Shown here: piece after piece, positions 6,703 to 14,103 of the stretch
Numbering within the stretch: position 1 is the stretch's first letter
Layout of the letters: each line of letters opens with the position of its first letter
Source of the DNA: Flavobacteriaceae bacterium UBA5079
GTDB lineage: Bacteria > Bacteroidota > Bacteroidia > Flavobacteriales > Flavobacteriaceae
DNA length: 14,759 bases
Reading direction: 5' to 3'
NCBI GenBank assembly: GCA_002414705.1
Contig: DIAL01000101.1
Location: 43,948-58,706, forward strand
Notes under the pieces: generated by a model
Databases searched by the model: none
Seen by the model: only the letters and a program-made list of their open reading frames with translations
What the model was told of the DNA's origin: nothing
Program-made: the position numbers and the translations under genes

Positions 6703-6978
6703 ATGCGCTTGCCAACCGAGTTTGAATGGGAAGTTGCCTCTGAAAAAATTAATTTCGGTCAATTATGGGAATGGACTAACAGTGCCTATTTGCCATACCC
6801 AAACTTTAGTAAAGCTCCAGGTGCTTTGGGCGAGTATAATGGCAAATTTATGATAAATCAAATGGTGCTGCGTGGCGCTTCTGTTGCAACCGTTAAAAAC
6901 CATAGTAGAAATACGTATCGGAACTTTTTTCATCCAGACATGAGATGGCAATTTTCGGGAATAAGACTAGTAAAATAA
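6703..6978 (+). CDS. egtB: EgtB C-terminal part: second half of the FGE-like domain
   Basis: A 91-residue frame starting with the ATG right after the TGA. It holds the conserved EgtB segments [39 protein letters not shown] and RWQFSGIRL. It has no independent fold known to me. It would be made only by re-initiation or readthrough, and could in principle complement the N-terminal part as a separate chain. Confidence 0.55.
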   Translation: MRLPTEFEWEVASEKINFGQLWEWTNSAYLPYPNFSKAPGALGEYNGKFMINQMVLRGASVATVKNHSRNTYRNFFHPDMRWQFSGIRLVK

Positions 6979-6979
6979 T

Positions 6980-7912
6980 ATGAATAAAACGTTTGCAAAA
7001 GATGTGGTAGATGGTTTAACAGCAAAAGATAAATACCTGTCTTCTAAATATTTTTACGATACTAATGGAAGTCGCATATTTCAAGAAATTATGAATATGC
7101 CAGATTACTATTTGACCGATTCTGAATTTGAAATTTTATCGCTACAAGCCAAGCAAATTGTGGAAGCTTTGGCGTTTAATGAACCCTTCAATATTATTGA
7201 ATTAGGCGCAGGTGATGGTTTTAAAACCTTCAAATTGTTGGAGTATTTAGTTAAAGAAGGCGTTAATTTTAATTATGTACCTATAGATATTTCACAAGAA
7301 GCTATAGATATACTTTCAGAAAAATTACACGAACGCTTACCCAAATTAAGTATAAAGCCTCAAGTAGGCGATTATTTTGAAATTTTAAATAAAAAATTTC
7401 AGGGAAACACATCAAATCTATTACTCTTTTTAGGAAGTAATATTGGTAATTATCTAAAGGATGATGCCATTGCTTTATTAAAATTATTTCATAAAGTCAT
7501 GAATACTGGTGATAAACTTTTGATAGGAATGGATTTAAAGAAAAATCCTATCACAATTAAAAACGCGTATGATGATAAAGAAGGGATTACCAAACGGTTT
7601 AATATGAACTTATTAATTAGAATGAATAGGGAATTAGAAGCCGATTTTAAACTGGATGATTTTGATTTTTATTATAATCCTGAAACTGGACGTGTAAAAA
7701 GCTACATTGTTAGTTTAAAAAAACAAACGGTTTTGCTTAAAAATCTTAATAAAACAATTCAATTTAATCAGAATGAATTGATTTGGACCGAATTATCTAA
7801 AAAGTACAGTCTTTCTGAAATTGATAAATTAGCTGCTGTTTCTGGATTTCAATCTAAACAGCATTTTTTAGATTGTAAACACTATTTTACGGACAGTCTT
7901 TGGGAAAAATAA
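6980..7912 (+). CDS. egtD: L-histidine N(alpha)-methyltransferase EgtD
   Basis: Transfers three methyl groups from SAM to the amino group of histidine, giving hercynine, the substrate of EgtB. The 310 residues match the EgtD family. There is an N-terminal substrate region (YFYDTNGS at 24-31 and MPDYYLT at 40-46). The SAM-binding motif I is ELGAGDG (74-80), followed by PIDIS (101-105) and GSNIGNY with Asn154. Tyr197 lies in AYDD, and Glu271 and Ser273 in WTELSKKY. Asn154, Tyr197, Glu271 and Ser273 correspond to mycobacterial Asn166, Tyr206, Glu282 and Ser284, which bind histidine, so histidine rather than another amino acid is the likely substrate. The gene is intact and starts one base after the egtB stop. 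If egtB is truly dead, hercynine would be a dead-end product. Confidence 0.95.
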   Translation: MNKTFAKDVVDGLTAKDKYLSSKYFYDTNGSRIFQEIMNMPDYYLTDSEFEILSLQAKQIVEALAFNEPFNIIELGAGDGFKTFKLLEYLVKEGVNFNYVPIDISQEAIDILSEKLHERLPKLSIKPQVGDYFEILNKKFQGNTSNLLLFLGSNIGNYLKDDAIALLKLFHKVMNTGDKLLIGMDLKKNPITIKNAYDDKEGITKRFNMNLLIRMNRELEADFKLDDFDFYYNPETGRVKSYIVSLKKQTVLLKNLNKTIQFNQNELIWTELSKKYSLSEIDKLAAVSGFQSKQHFLDCKHYFTDSLWEK

Positions 7913-7931
7913 TACAGACACGAATAATTTA

Positions 7932-10900
7932 ATGAATACACTAAATAAATTGTTTTTTTGCTGTCTTATTTTGATAGCTTTTTTTGGATGTGCCACGTTT
8001 AAAACGCAGTATAAAGAACCGTATGTTCCAATAACAGAATCAGAAAACCCTATTGCGCATACTTTTTATTTAATAGGTGATGCTGGAAATTCGCCAATTG
8101 GCACAAAAACCAATGCGCTAAAAGCATTCGAGTCTGCTTTAAATAAAGCAGATGCTAATAGTTCTGCATTTTTTTTAGGAGATAATATTTATCCAAAAGG
8201 ATTACCAGAAAAGGGAGAAAAAGGTTATGCCTTTGCAAAACACCAGTTGGATGTTCAAATAGATGCCGTTAAAAATTTTAAGGGCAAAACCATTTTTATA
8301 CCCGGAAATCATGATTGGTATTCAGATGGTTTAAAAGGTTTGGAGCGTCAAGAGGATTATATTGATGATGTTTTAGGTAAAAACTCATTCTTGCCAGAAA
8401 ACGGTTGTCCAATAGAAAATGAAACTATAACAGATAATATTGAGTTGATTTATGTGGATGCTAAATGGTATATGGCTAATTGGGATAAGCATCCAACTAT
8501 AAATGATAAATGTGATATAAAAACACGTGATGCCTTTTTAGATGAGTTTGAAAGTCGCATAAAAAAAGTACGAGGAAAAACAACAATTGTTGCTATGCAT
8601 CATCCTATTTTTGCAAATGGGCCACATGGTGGACAATATTCATTTATGGACCACATGAAACCGTTCCCTGTTTTAGGAACCCTTAAAAACATTTTAAGGA
8701 AAACCACAGGCGTAAGTCCAGAGGATATCCAGAATAAACGGTATAATGATTTTAGAAAACGCATAATAACACTAGCTAAAGAAAATGAGCATGTTATTTT
8801 TGTGTCTGGTCACGATCATAATTTACAGTATTTAGTTCAAGATAATTTGGTGCAAATAATTAGTGGTTCAGGCTCAAAATCCACTGCTACAAGAAATGTG
8901 GGTAGTGGTTTGTTTTCCTCTAGTGAGCCAGGATTTACGCGTCTGGATGTGTTTAAAGACGGGTCGTCTCAAGTTCGTTTCATAGCAGCAAAAAAAGAAA
9001 CTATTTTGTTTTCCAAAGAAGTCTTTCCAAAACAAAAACAAGCATCCCGAAATTATCCTGAAAATGTTCCGCAAACGGTTCTAGCTTCTATTTATACAGA
9101 TAAAGAAACACAGAAAAGTAATTTTTATAATTTTCTTTGGGGAAACCGATATGCACAAGATTTTAGCATGGAAATTGAGGCGAAAACCGTAATGTTAGAC
9201 ACGCTTTATGGTGGATTAAAACCTATTAGAAAAGGTGGTGGTACACAGTCAAATTCCTTGCGGTTGGCAGATTCTACAGGTCGTGAATACGTAATGCGTG
9301 GTTTACGAAAAAATGCCTTAAATTATATTCAAGCATTCGCATTTAAAGATCAATTTGTAGAAGGTCAGTTTGATGATACCGTTGCCGAGGAATTAATTTT
9401 TCATGTTTTTACAGGTTCTCATCCGTATGCACCATTTGTAACAGCAACTTTGTCTGATGCGGTAGGCGTTTTGCATACCAACCCTGTGTTGTATTATGTG
9501 CCACATCAAAAAGCAATTGCCCCATATAATGACACCTTTGGTAATGAATTATATATGATAGAGGAACATGCTGGTGATGATCATGGTTATCAAAAAAGTT
9601 TTGCCTTTTCAAATGAGTTGATTGGAACGGATGATATGCTGGCTGAAATTCGCTCGGATGAAGATATTATAATTGATGAAACAGCTTATGTTCGTGCCCG
9701 AATCTTTGACATGCTTATTGGAGATTGGGACAGACATCAAGACCAATGGCGTTGGGCTAAAACTAAAAAAGATGGTCAAACAGTTTATGTGCCTGTTCCA
9801 AGAGATCGCGACCAAGCTTTTTCTAATATGAATGATGGGTTTTTGTTAGGAATTGGATCCCGAATTATTCCTGCTGCAAGATTATTACAAGGTTATGAAA
9901 ATGATTTACGCAGTCCTAAATGGTTTAATCTAGAACCCTATCCATTGGACGTAGCATTAATTAGTGAATCTGATAAATCTGTTTGGGATGCGCAAGTAAA
10001 CATAATAACCAGTCAATTATCTGATGCGGTTATTGAGGAAGCATTTCAAAATATACCTAAAGAGTTACAAGGAAAAAACATTGAAGATATTAAAGCCAAG
10101 TTGCGTGCTAGACGCGGAAACCTACAAGGAATTTCTGATGTATATTTTGCGCATGTAAATAAGTTTGCGGTTATAAAAGGAACCGATAAAGATGATTATT
10201 TTGACATTGAACGCTTACCAAATGGCAAAACAAAAGTCATTGCATACCGGATTAAAGGTGGTGAAAAAAGCGATGTATTTCATCAGCGTATTTATGATAA
10301 AAAAGTAACTAATGAAATATGGATTTACGCATTAGATGATGACGATGTGTTTTATGTTCATGGTGAAGGGAATAATTATATAAAATTGCGTTTAGTTGGT
10401 GGGCAAAATAATGATGTTTATAACATTGAAAATGGAAAGAAAACACATTTATATGATTATGAGGCAAAAAAAAACACCTTCCAAACTTCTGAAGGAAAAC
10501 CGCATCTGACCAATAATTATGATATTAATTCGTATAATTATTTAAAGGTAAAAAACAATGCAAATCAGCTTATTCCTATTGTTGGTTATAACCCAGATGA
10601 TGGTGTTAAATTAGGTTTAAAAAATACCTATACGGTTTACGGTTTTAATCGAAACCCTTTTACCTCACAGCATAATATGTCTGCAGCTTATTATTTTGCA
10701 ACAAATGGTTTCGACTTATCTTATAATGGTGAATTTGCAAATGTACTTGGTGATATTAATTTAGGACTTGACCTAATTTTTACAAGCCCAAATTACAGTA
10801 TTAATTTCTTTGGTTATGGTAATGAAACGGTAAATCCAAATGCCGAAAATGAGGATATATTCAACAGAGACTACAACCGAGTTAAATTACGGACTTTGCG

Positions 10901-11606
10901 TTTTGCGCCATCATTAATTTATAAAGGTTTTCTAGATGGAGAATTTAAATTAGGTTTGGCTTATGAAACTATAGAGGTGGAGGAAACTCAAGGACGTTTT
11001 ATAAACAATTATTATTTATCTAACTTAATTGAAAACAGCAATTCCTTTATTGGTGCATTTACGTCTTATCATTTTCAAAACAGAAATAATAAAGCCTATC
11101 CGTCTGTTGGTTTTGAAACCAATTTAAAAATAGGCTTTCGCACTAATATAGATAACTCCAAGAGTATGGGATACATTATTCCCGATATCAGTTTTGATTA
11201 TCAATTAGAGCCAACCGGTAAACTAGTTTTGGCAACCAAATTAAAAGGTCACCTAACTTTAGGTGATGATTTTGAATTTTATCAAGCTGCTTCAATTGGT
11301 GCCAGCGATGGTCTTCGTGGATATAGAAATCAACGCTTTACAGGTAAAAACTCCTATTATCAATTAACGGACTTACGCTACATGTTTAGTAAATTAAAAA
11401 CAGGAATTCTGCCTATTAATTTAGGCGTTTATTCAGGTGTAGATTATGGACGTGTTTGGCTAAAGGATGATCCTTCCAAAAAATGGCATAACTCTTATGG
11501 TGGTGGATTCTTGTTAATGGCAGCAGAAGTGTTCACTGGAAATTTCTCCTTGTTTCATAGCGATGATGGCTTACGTTTTGCATTTGGCTTAGGCTTAAAT
11601 TTTTAA
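7932..11606 (+). CDS. outer-membrane fusion: metallophosphatase, kinase-like segment and Omp85-type barrel
   Basis: A 1224-residue exported protein. Residues 1-20 look like a signal peptide ending FFGC, a loose lipobox with Cys20. Residues about 43-350 are a calcineurin-like metallophosphatase: GDAGN (49-53), GDNIYP (83-88), GNHDW (125-129), MHHP (222-225) and GHDHN (293-297). Residues about 440-650 hold a kinase-like series: YVMRGLRKN, AEEL, YMIEEHAG, then DMLIGDWDRHQDQW (593-606) and PRDRDQAF (623-630). Residues about 750-835 repeat short DDxF/NDxY turns. Residues about 880-1224 form a beta-barrel with LRGYRNQRF (1128-1136), like the VRGF/Y loop-6 motif of Omp85 proteins, ending in Phe. The enzyme domains would face the periplasm or the surface. 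The substrate is unknown. It follows egtD by 19 bases and may be the operon's last gene. Confidence 0.88.
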   Translation: MNTLNKLFFCCLILIAFFGCATFKTQYKEPYVPITESENPIAHTFYLIGDAGNSPIGTKTNALKAFESALNKADANSSAFFLGDNIYPKGLPEKGEKGYAFAKHQLDVQIDAVKNFKGKTIFIPGNHDWYSDGLKGLERQEDYIDDVLGKNSFLPENGCPIENETITDNIELIYVDAKWYMANWDKHPTINDKCDIKTRDAFLDEFESRIKKVRGKTTIVAMHHPIFANGPHGGQYSFMDHMKPFPVLGTLKNILRKTTGVSPEDIQNKRYNDFRKRIITLAKENEHVIFVSGHDHNLQYLVQDNLVQIISGSGSKSTATRNVGSGLFSSSEPGFTRLDVFKDGSSQVRFIAAKKETILFSKEVFPKQKQASRNYPENVPQTVLASIYTDKETQKSNFYNFLWGNRYAQDFSMEIEAKTVMLDTLYGGLKPIRKGGGTQSNSLRLADSTGREYVMRGLRKNALNYIQAFAFKDQFVEGQFDDTVAEELIFHVFTGSHPYAPFVTATLSDAVGVLHTNPVLYYVPHQKAIAPYNDTFGNELYMIEEHAGDDHGYQKSFAFSNELIGTDDMLAEIRSDEDIIIDETAYVRARIFDMLIGDWDRHQDQWRWAKTKKDGQTVYVPVPRDRDQAFSNMNDGFLLGIGSRIIPAARLLQGYENDLRSPKWFNLEPYPLDVALISESDKSVWDAQVNIITSQLSDAVIEEAFQNIPKELQGKNIEDIKAKLRARRGNLQGISDVYFAHVNKFAVIKGTDKDDYFDIERLPNGKTKVIAYRIKGGEKSDVFHQRIYDKKVTNEIWIYALDDDDVFYVHGEGNNYIKLRLVGGQNNDVYNIENGKKTHLYDYEAKKNTFQTSEGKPHLTNNYDINSYNYLKVKNNANQLIPIVGYNPDDGVKLGLKNTYTVYGFNRNPFTSQHNMSAAYYFATNGFDLSYNGEFANVLGDINLGLDLIFTSPNYSINFFGYGNETVNPNAENEDIFNRDYNRVKLRTLRFAPSLIYKGFLDGEFKLGLAYETIEVEETQGRFINNYYLSNLIENSNSFIGAFTSYHFQNRNNKAYPSVGFETNLKIGFRTNIDNSKSMGYIIPDISFDYQLEPTGKLVLATKLKGHLTLGDDFEFYQAASIGASDGLRGYRNQRFTGKNSYYQLTDLRYMFSKLKTGILPINLGVYSGVDYGRVWLKDDPSKKWHNSYGGGFLLMAAEVFTGNFSLFHSDDGLRFAFGLGLNF

Positions 11607-11681
11607 GAACTAATTTAAATTTAACGCACTTTATCTTCAACAAAACTAGTAATAATAATACCTTGTAAAAAAATAATATTT

Positions 11682-12551
11682 ATGAATTCAACAGATAGCT
11701 TATTACAAATACTTCAATTAAAACATCTTAAAGAAAATCAATTTGAAGGCGTGAGTAAAACTGTTGGTAGTCCTAATGTTTTTGGTGGGCAAGTACTAGC
11801 ACAAGCCTTAAATGCGGCATACAGAACCATTAATAACAATCGCATTTTACACTCTTTACATGCGTATTTTTTAGAGGCAGGACATTTAGATTATCCTATT
11901 CATTATGACGTGAGTATTATGCGTGATGGTGGTAGTTTTTCGGTTCGTCGTGTAACGGCTAGTCAGAATAATCAAACTATTTTTATTTTGTCGGCTTCGT
12001 TTCATAAAGTAGAAGAAGGCTATTCACATCAAATAGCCATGAAATCTGGAATTAAACAGCCGGAAGAATTAATGAGTTGGACAGATATTCTTAATACATA
12101 TGGCAGTATGTTACCAACTAGAACCAAAACATTTTTAGAAATTCCACGTCCTGTGGAATTTAAACCAACACATATTCCAAACCCTTTAGAACAAAAAGAT
12201 TTACCATCTTTTACAGATATTTGGTTTAAGTTAAAAGGTGAAGTTGGCGATTTAGAATTGGCAATTAAGCAACAAATACTTACTTATATTTCTGATTATG
12301 ATATTTTATCAGTTGCTATCCAGCCGAATGCCAGCAAAGCACATTGGGGGAATTTATTAACCGCCAGTTTGGATCATTCTATGTGGTTTTTTAGGGAATT
12401 TGATTTGAACGATTGGATGCTTTTTTCATTAGAGTCGCCAAGCACAGGAAATGCCAGAGGATTTGCCAAAGGAAATATTTTTACACGAGATGGTGTTTTA
12501 GTAGCTTCTGTTGCACAAGAAGGATTAATGCGTCCTATTACCAAGTCTTAA
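11682..12551 (+). CDS. tesB: acyl-CoA thioesterase II (TesB, double hot-dog fold)
   Basis: Hydrolyses acyl-CoA to free fatty acid and CoA in the cytoplasm. The 289 residues cover both hot-dog domains. The N-terminal one has VFGGQVLAQAL (33-43), LHAYFLEAG and MRDGGSFSVRRV. The C-terminal one has YISDYDIL, SLDHSMWFF and NARGFAKG, ending VASVAQEGLMR. Asp205, Ser229 and Gln279 fall at the spacing of the E. coli catalytic Asp204, Thr228 and Gln278, with Ser replacing Thr. The length equals that of E. coli TesB (286). A 75-base AT-rich gap after the envelope protein could hold its own promoter; TAAATTTA near 11618 is an imperfect -7 box. Its end overlaps the convergent lipoprotein gene by 4 bases. 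It belongs to lipid rather than sulfur metabolism. Confidence 0.95.
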   Translation: MNSTDSLLQILQLKHLKENQFEGVSKTVGSPNVFGGQVLAQALNAAYRTINNNRILHSLHAYFLEAGHLDYPIHYDVSIMRDGGSFSVRRVTASQNNQTIFILSASFHKVEEGYSHQIAMKSGIKQPEELMSWTDILNTYGSMLPTRTKTFLEIPRPVEFKPTHIPNPLEQKDLPSFTDIWFKLKGEVGDLELAIKQQILTYISDYDILSVAIQPNASKAHWGNLLTASLDHSMWFFREFDLNDWMLFSLESPSTGNARGFAKGNIFTRDGVLVASVAQEGLMRPITKS

Positions 12552-13351
12552 TTTAAAGACATTTTATACAGATTGCCGCCTTCGTTTTTCTTGTATTCAT
12601 CGGTTATGTAAAGGGTGTTGTCTATTTCAAAAACACCTTCTTTTTGCGTGTTATGGTTAAATGGAAAGCTTGTTATTTTACCTTCAAAAAAGGTGTCATT
12701 TTTATATTCCGAAAGTTCCCAGACTTTATCATGATTCAGTAAATACATACGCTTACCATTTCTGCTGATAGTCGCAGAAGTAATTTTGTTGTTTTTTCCT
12801 TCTAAATTGAATTCTGAAAAAAGTTTGGCTTCATGATATCCAACACGATTAGGAATTTTTAAAGTTCTAAACTTTTTCGTCTCTTTACTAAACACATAAA
12901 AATAATCGTTGTAAAGAAAAAAGGCTTCAAAATCTTTGGGCTTGGTATCTTTTGGTAAGCTAAACCGAATAAATTCGGCTTTTATACGTTTCATATTAAC
13001 CTGTGGATTTGTAATTTTTAAAATGGTAAAATTTGTTTCTTCTTTATTGTTGTTTCCAAAATCACCTATGTACAGATTTCCTTCTTTGTCTGAAGTTAAA
13101 TCTTCCCAATCCCTGTTTTCTGCATTTTCAATAGTAATATCAGCTTTAATATCACCTTTTTCGTCTAATCCGTAAATATGATTGTTATTCCCTGCGTCTT
13201 GAACAACCCAGAATAAATTGGATTTTGTGGTTTTTTCAATCGCTGAAATTTCTGGTAAACTACTAGGCAAATTAGCAATAACTTTGGGATTCCCGTTTTG
13301 ACACGTTATAAATATAGATGTAAATAGCGTAAGCGAGGTTTTAATTTTCAA
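12548..13351 (-). CDS. probable lipoprotein with beta-propeller-like sequence, function unknown
   Basis: A 267-residue exported protein. A short positively charged start and hydrophobic stretch end at Cys17 (FITCQNG), which fits a loose lipobox, so it is probably membrane-anchored. The body repeats strand-turn units such as FWVVQDAGNNNHIYGLDEKG, DWEDLTSDKEGNLYIGDFGNN and RMYLLNHDKVWELSE. These are typical of a six-bladed propeller and recall SdiA-regulated or NHL-like proteins. No catalytic motif is recognised. The start is TTG at 13351-13349: the upstream ATG is out of frame and hits a stop after nine codons, whereas ACAGGAT precedes the TTG. A good -7 box lies just upstream. It converges on tesB with a 4-base overlap. 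Confidence 0.82.
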   Translation of the reverse strand: MKIKTSLTLFTSIFITCQNGNPKVIANLPSSLPEISAIEKTTKSNLFWVVQDAGNNNHIYGLDEKGDIKADITIENAENRDWEDLTSDKEGNLYIGDFGNNNKEETNFTILKITNPQVNMKRIKAEFIRFSLPKDTKPKDFEAFFLYNDYFYVFSKETKKFRTLKIPNRVGYHEAKLFSEFNLEGKNNKITSATISRNGKRMYLLNHDKVWELSEYKNDTFFEGKITSFPFNHNTQKEGVFEIDNTLYITDEYKKNEGGNLYKMSLN

Positions 13352-13377
13352 ATCCTGTATATTTTACCATAAATTTA

Positions 13378-13385
13378 CAAACATA
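13378..13385 (-). promoter_or_regulatory. Bacteroidota -7 promoter element for the lipoprotein gene
   Basis: Read on the minus strand this is TATGTTTG, a perfect match to the TAnnTTTG consensus, 26 bases upstream of the TTG start. Transcription would begin about 20 bases before the start codon. No TTG -33 element is seen at the usual distance, so the promoter is inferred from the -7 box alone. Confidence 0.45.
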
Positions 13386-13410
13386 AAGTCACATTAAAAA
13401 AAACTAGAAT

Positions 13411-14103
13411 ATGATAAGCCATTCAACCCGTGTTTTTGGACATCGAGGTGCTAAAGGGTATCTAGCTGAAAACACCTTGGAATCCATAGAAAAAGCCTTA
13501 AGTTTTCAAGTAGATGGTATTGAAATAGATGTGCATCTTTGCGCTTCTGGCGAATTGGTGGTTTTTCATGATTTTACCCTAGATAGAATGACCAATGGAA
13601 CAGGTGAAGTTGGCAAGCAAACTTTGGAGGTCTTAAAGAAATTGATAGTAAACGGTGGATTTCAAATTCCAACTTTGGAAGAAGTTTTAAACTTTATTGA
13701 TAAAAAATATATTTTAAATATTGAGTTAAAAGGAAAAAATACAGCTATTAAAACAGCTGAAATACTTGACCATTATGTCAAAAAACATGGTTGGAATTAT
13801 GCTGATTTTATTGTGTCCAGTTTTCAGCATACCGAATTAGAAAATACATTTCAAATCAATAAAAATATACCTTTAGCAGTTTTAACAAAAGCGAGTGTTT
13901 CGGGAGCGATAGATGTAGCGAAAACGATTCAAGCTAAAATAATTCATCCTAATTTTGCTTTGTTAACAGTTGATAATGTGAAATTAGCTCAAAGTCAAGG
14001 CTATGAAGTCAACACATGGACCGTTAATGACGCAGATACTATTTCCAGAATGAAACAATATGGTGTAAATGGTATTATTTCAGATGTTCCAGATAAAATA
14101 TGA
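13411..14103 (+). CDS. glycerophosphodiester phosphodiesterase (GDPD family)
   Basis: Hydrolyses glycerophosphodiesters to glycerol-3-phosphate and an alcohol, in lipid turnover. The 230 residues form the GDPD TIM barrel. Residues include His11-Arg12 (GHRGAKG), Glu20-Asn21 (AENTLES), the metal ligands Glu38 and Asp40 (GIEIDVHL), and the catalytic His53 (VFHDFTLDRMTNGTG). It continues with LNIELKG, and near the C-terminus has VNTWTVND and GVNGIISDVPDKI, the usual closing strands. No signal peptide is present, so it acts in the cytoplasm, similar to UgpQ. The stop TGA overlaps the ATG of the next gene (ATGA), implying coupled translation. It is the only gene in the window that certainly ends in TGA. 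Confidence 0.95.
   Translation: MISHSTRVFGHRGAKGYLAENTLESIEKALSFQVDGIEIDVHLCASGELVVFHDFTLDRMTNGTGEVGKQTLEVLKKLIVNGGFQIPTLEEVLNFIDKKYILNIELKGKNTAIKTAEILDHYVKKHGWNYADFIVSSFQHTELENTFQINKNIPLAVLTKASVSGAIDVAKTIQAKIIHPNFALLTVDNVKLAQSQGYEVNTWTVNDADTISRMKQYGVNGIISDVPDKI

Larger units (their letters stand above)
5833..6978 (+). pseudogene. egtB: egtB, ergothioneine sulfoxide synthase gene interrupted by an in-frame TGA
   Basis: Two frames, in the same phase and separated only by TGA 6700-6702, together encode a normal-length EgtB of about 381 codons. EgtB is a non-haem iron enzyme joining a thiol (cysteine or gamma-glutamylcysteine) to trimethylhistidine with O2, in ergothioneine synthesis. Residues 1-150 form the DinB-like domain with the iron ligands His43 (WHLAH), His131 and His135 (NHEQQHQEL). 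The rest is an FGE-sulfatase-like domain. The TGA sits between AYAEWK and [10 protein letters not shown], where homologues usually have a Gly (KGMRLPTE or similar). A single base change GGA to TGA explains it. All else looks intact, so it is a recent nonsense mutation, a sequencing error, or a functional split gene. No gap separates it from the upstream gene and one base separates it from egtD. Confidence 0.85.

Noticed and set aside
11607..11681. Terminator after the envelope protein gene
   Set aside because: Only AT-only palindromic stretches (AATTTAAATT) are present, with no GC-containing stem followed by a T run.
12936..13175. 79-codon plus-strand ORF inside the lipoprotein gene
   Set aside because: It is antisense to a convincing exported protein with a signal peptide and propeller-like repeats, and its own translation shows no family pattern.
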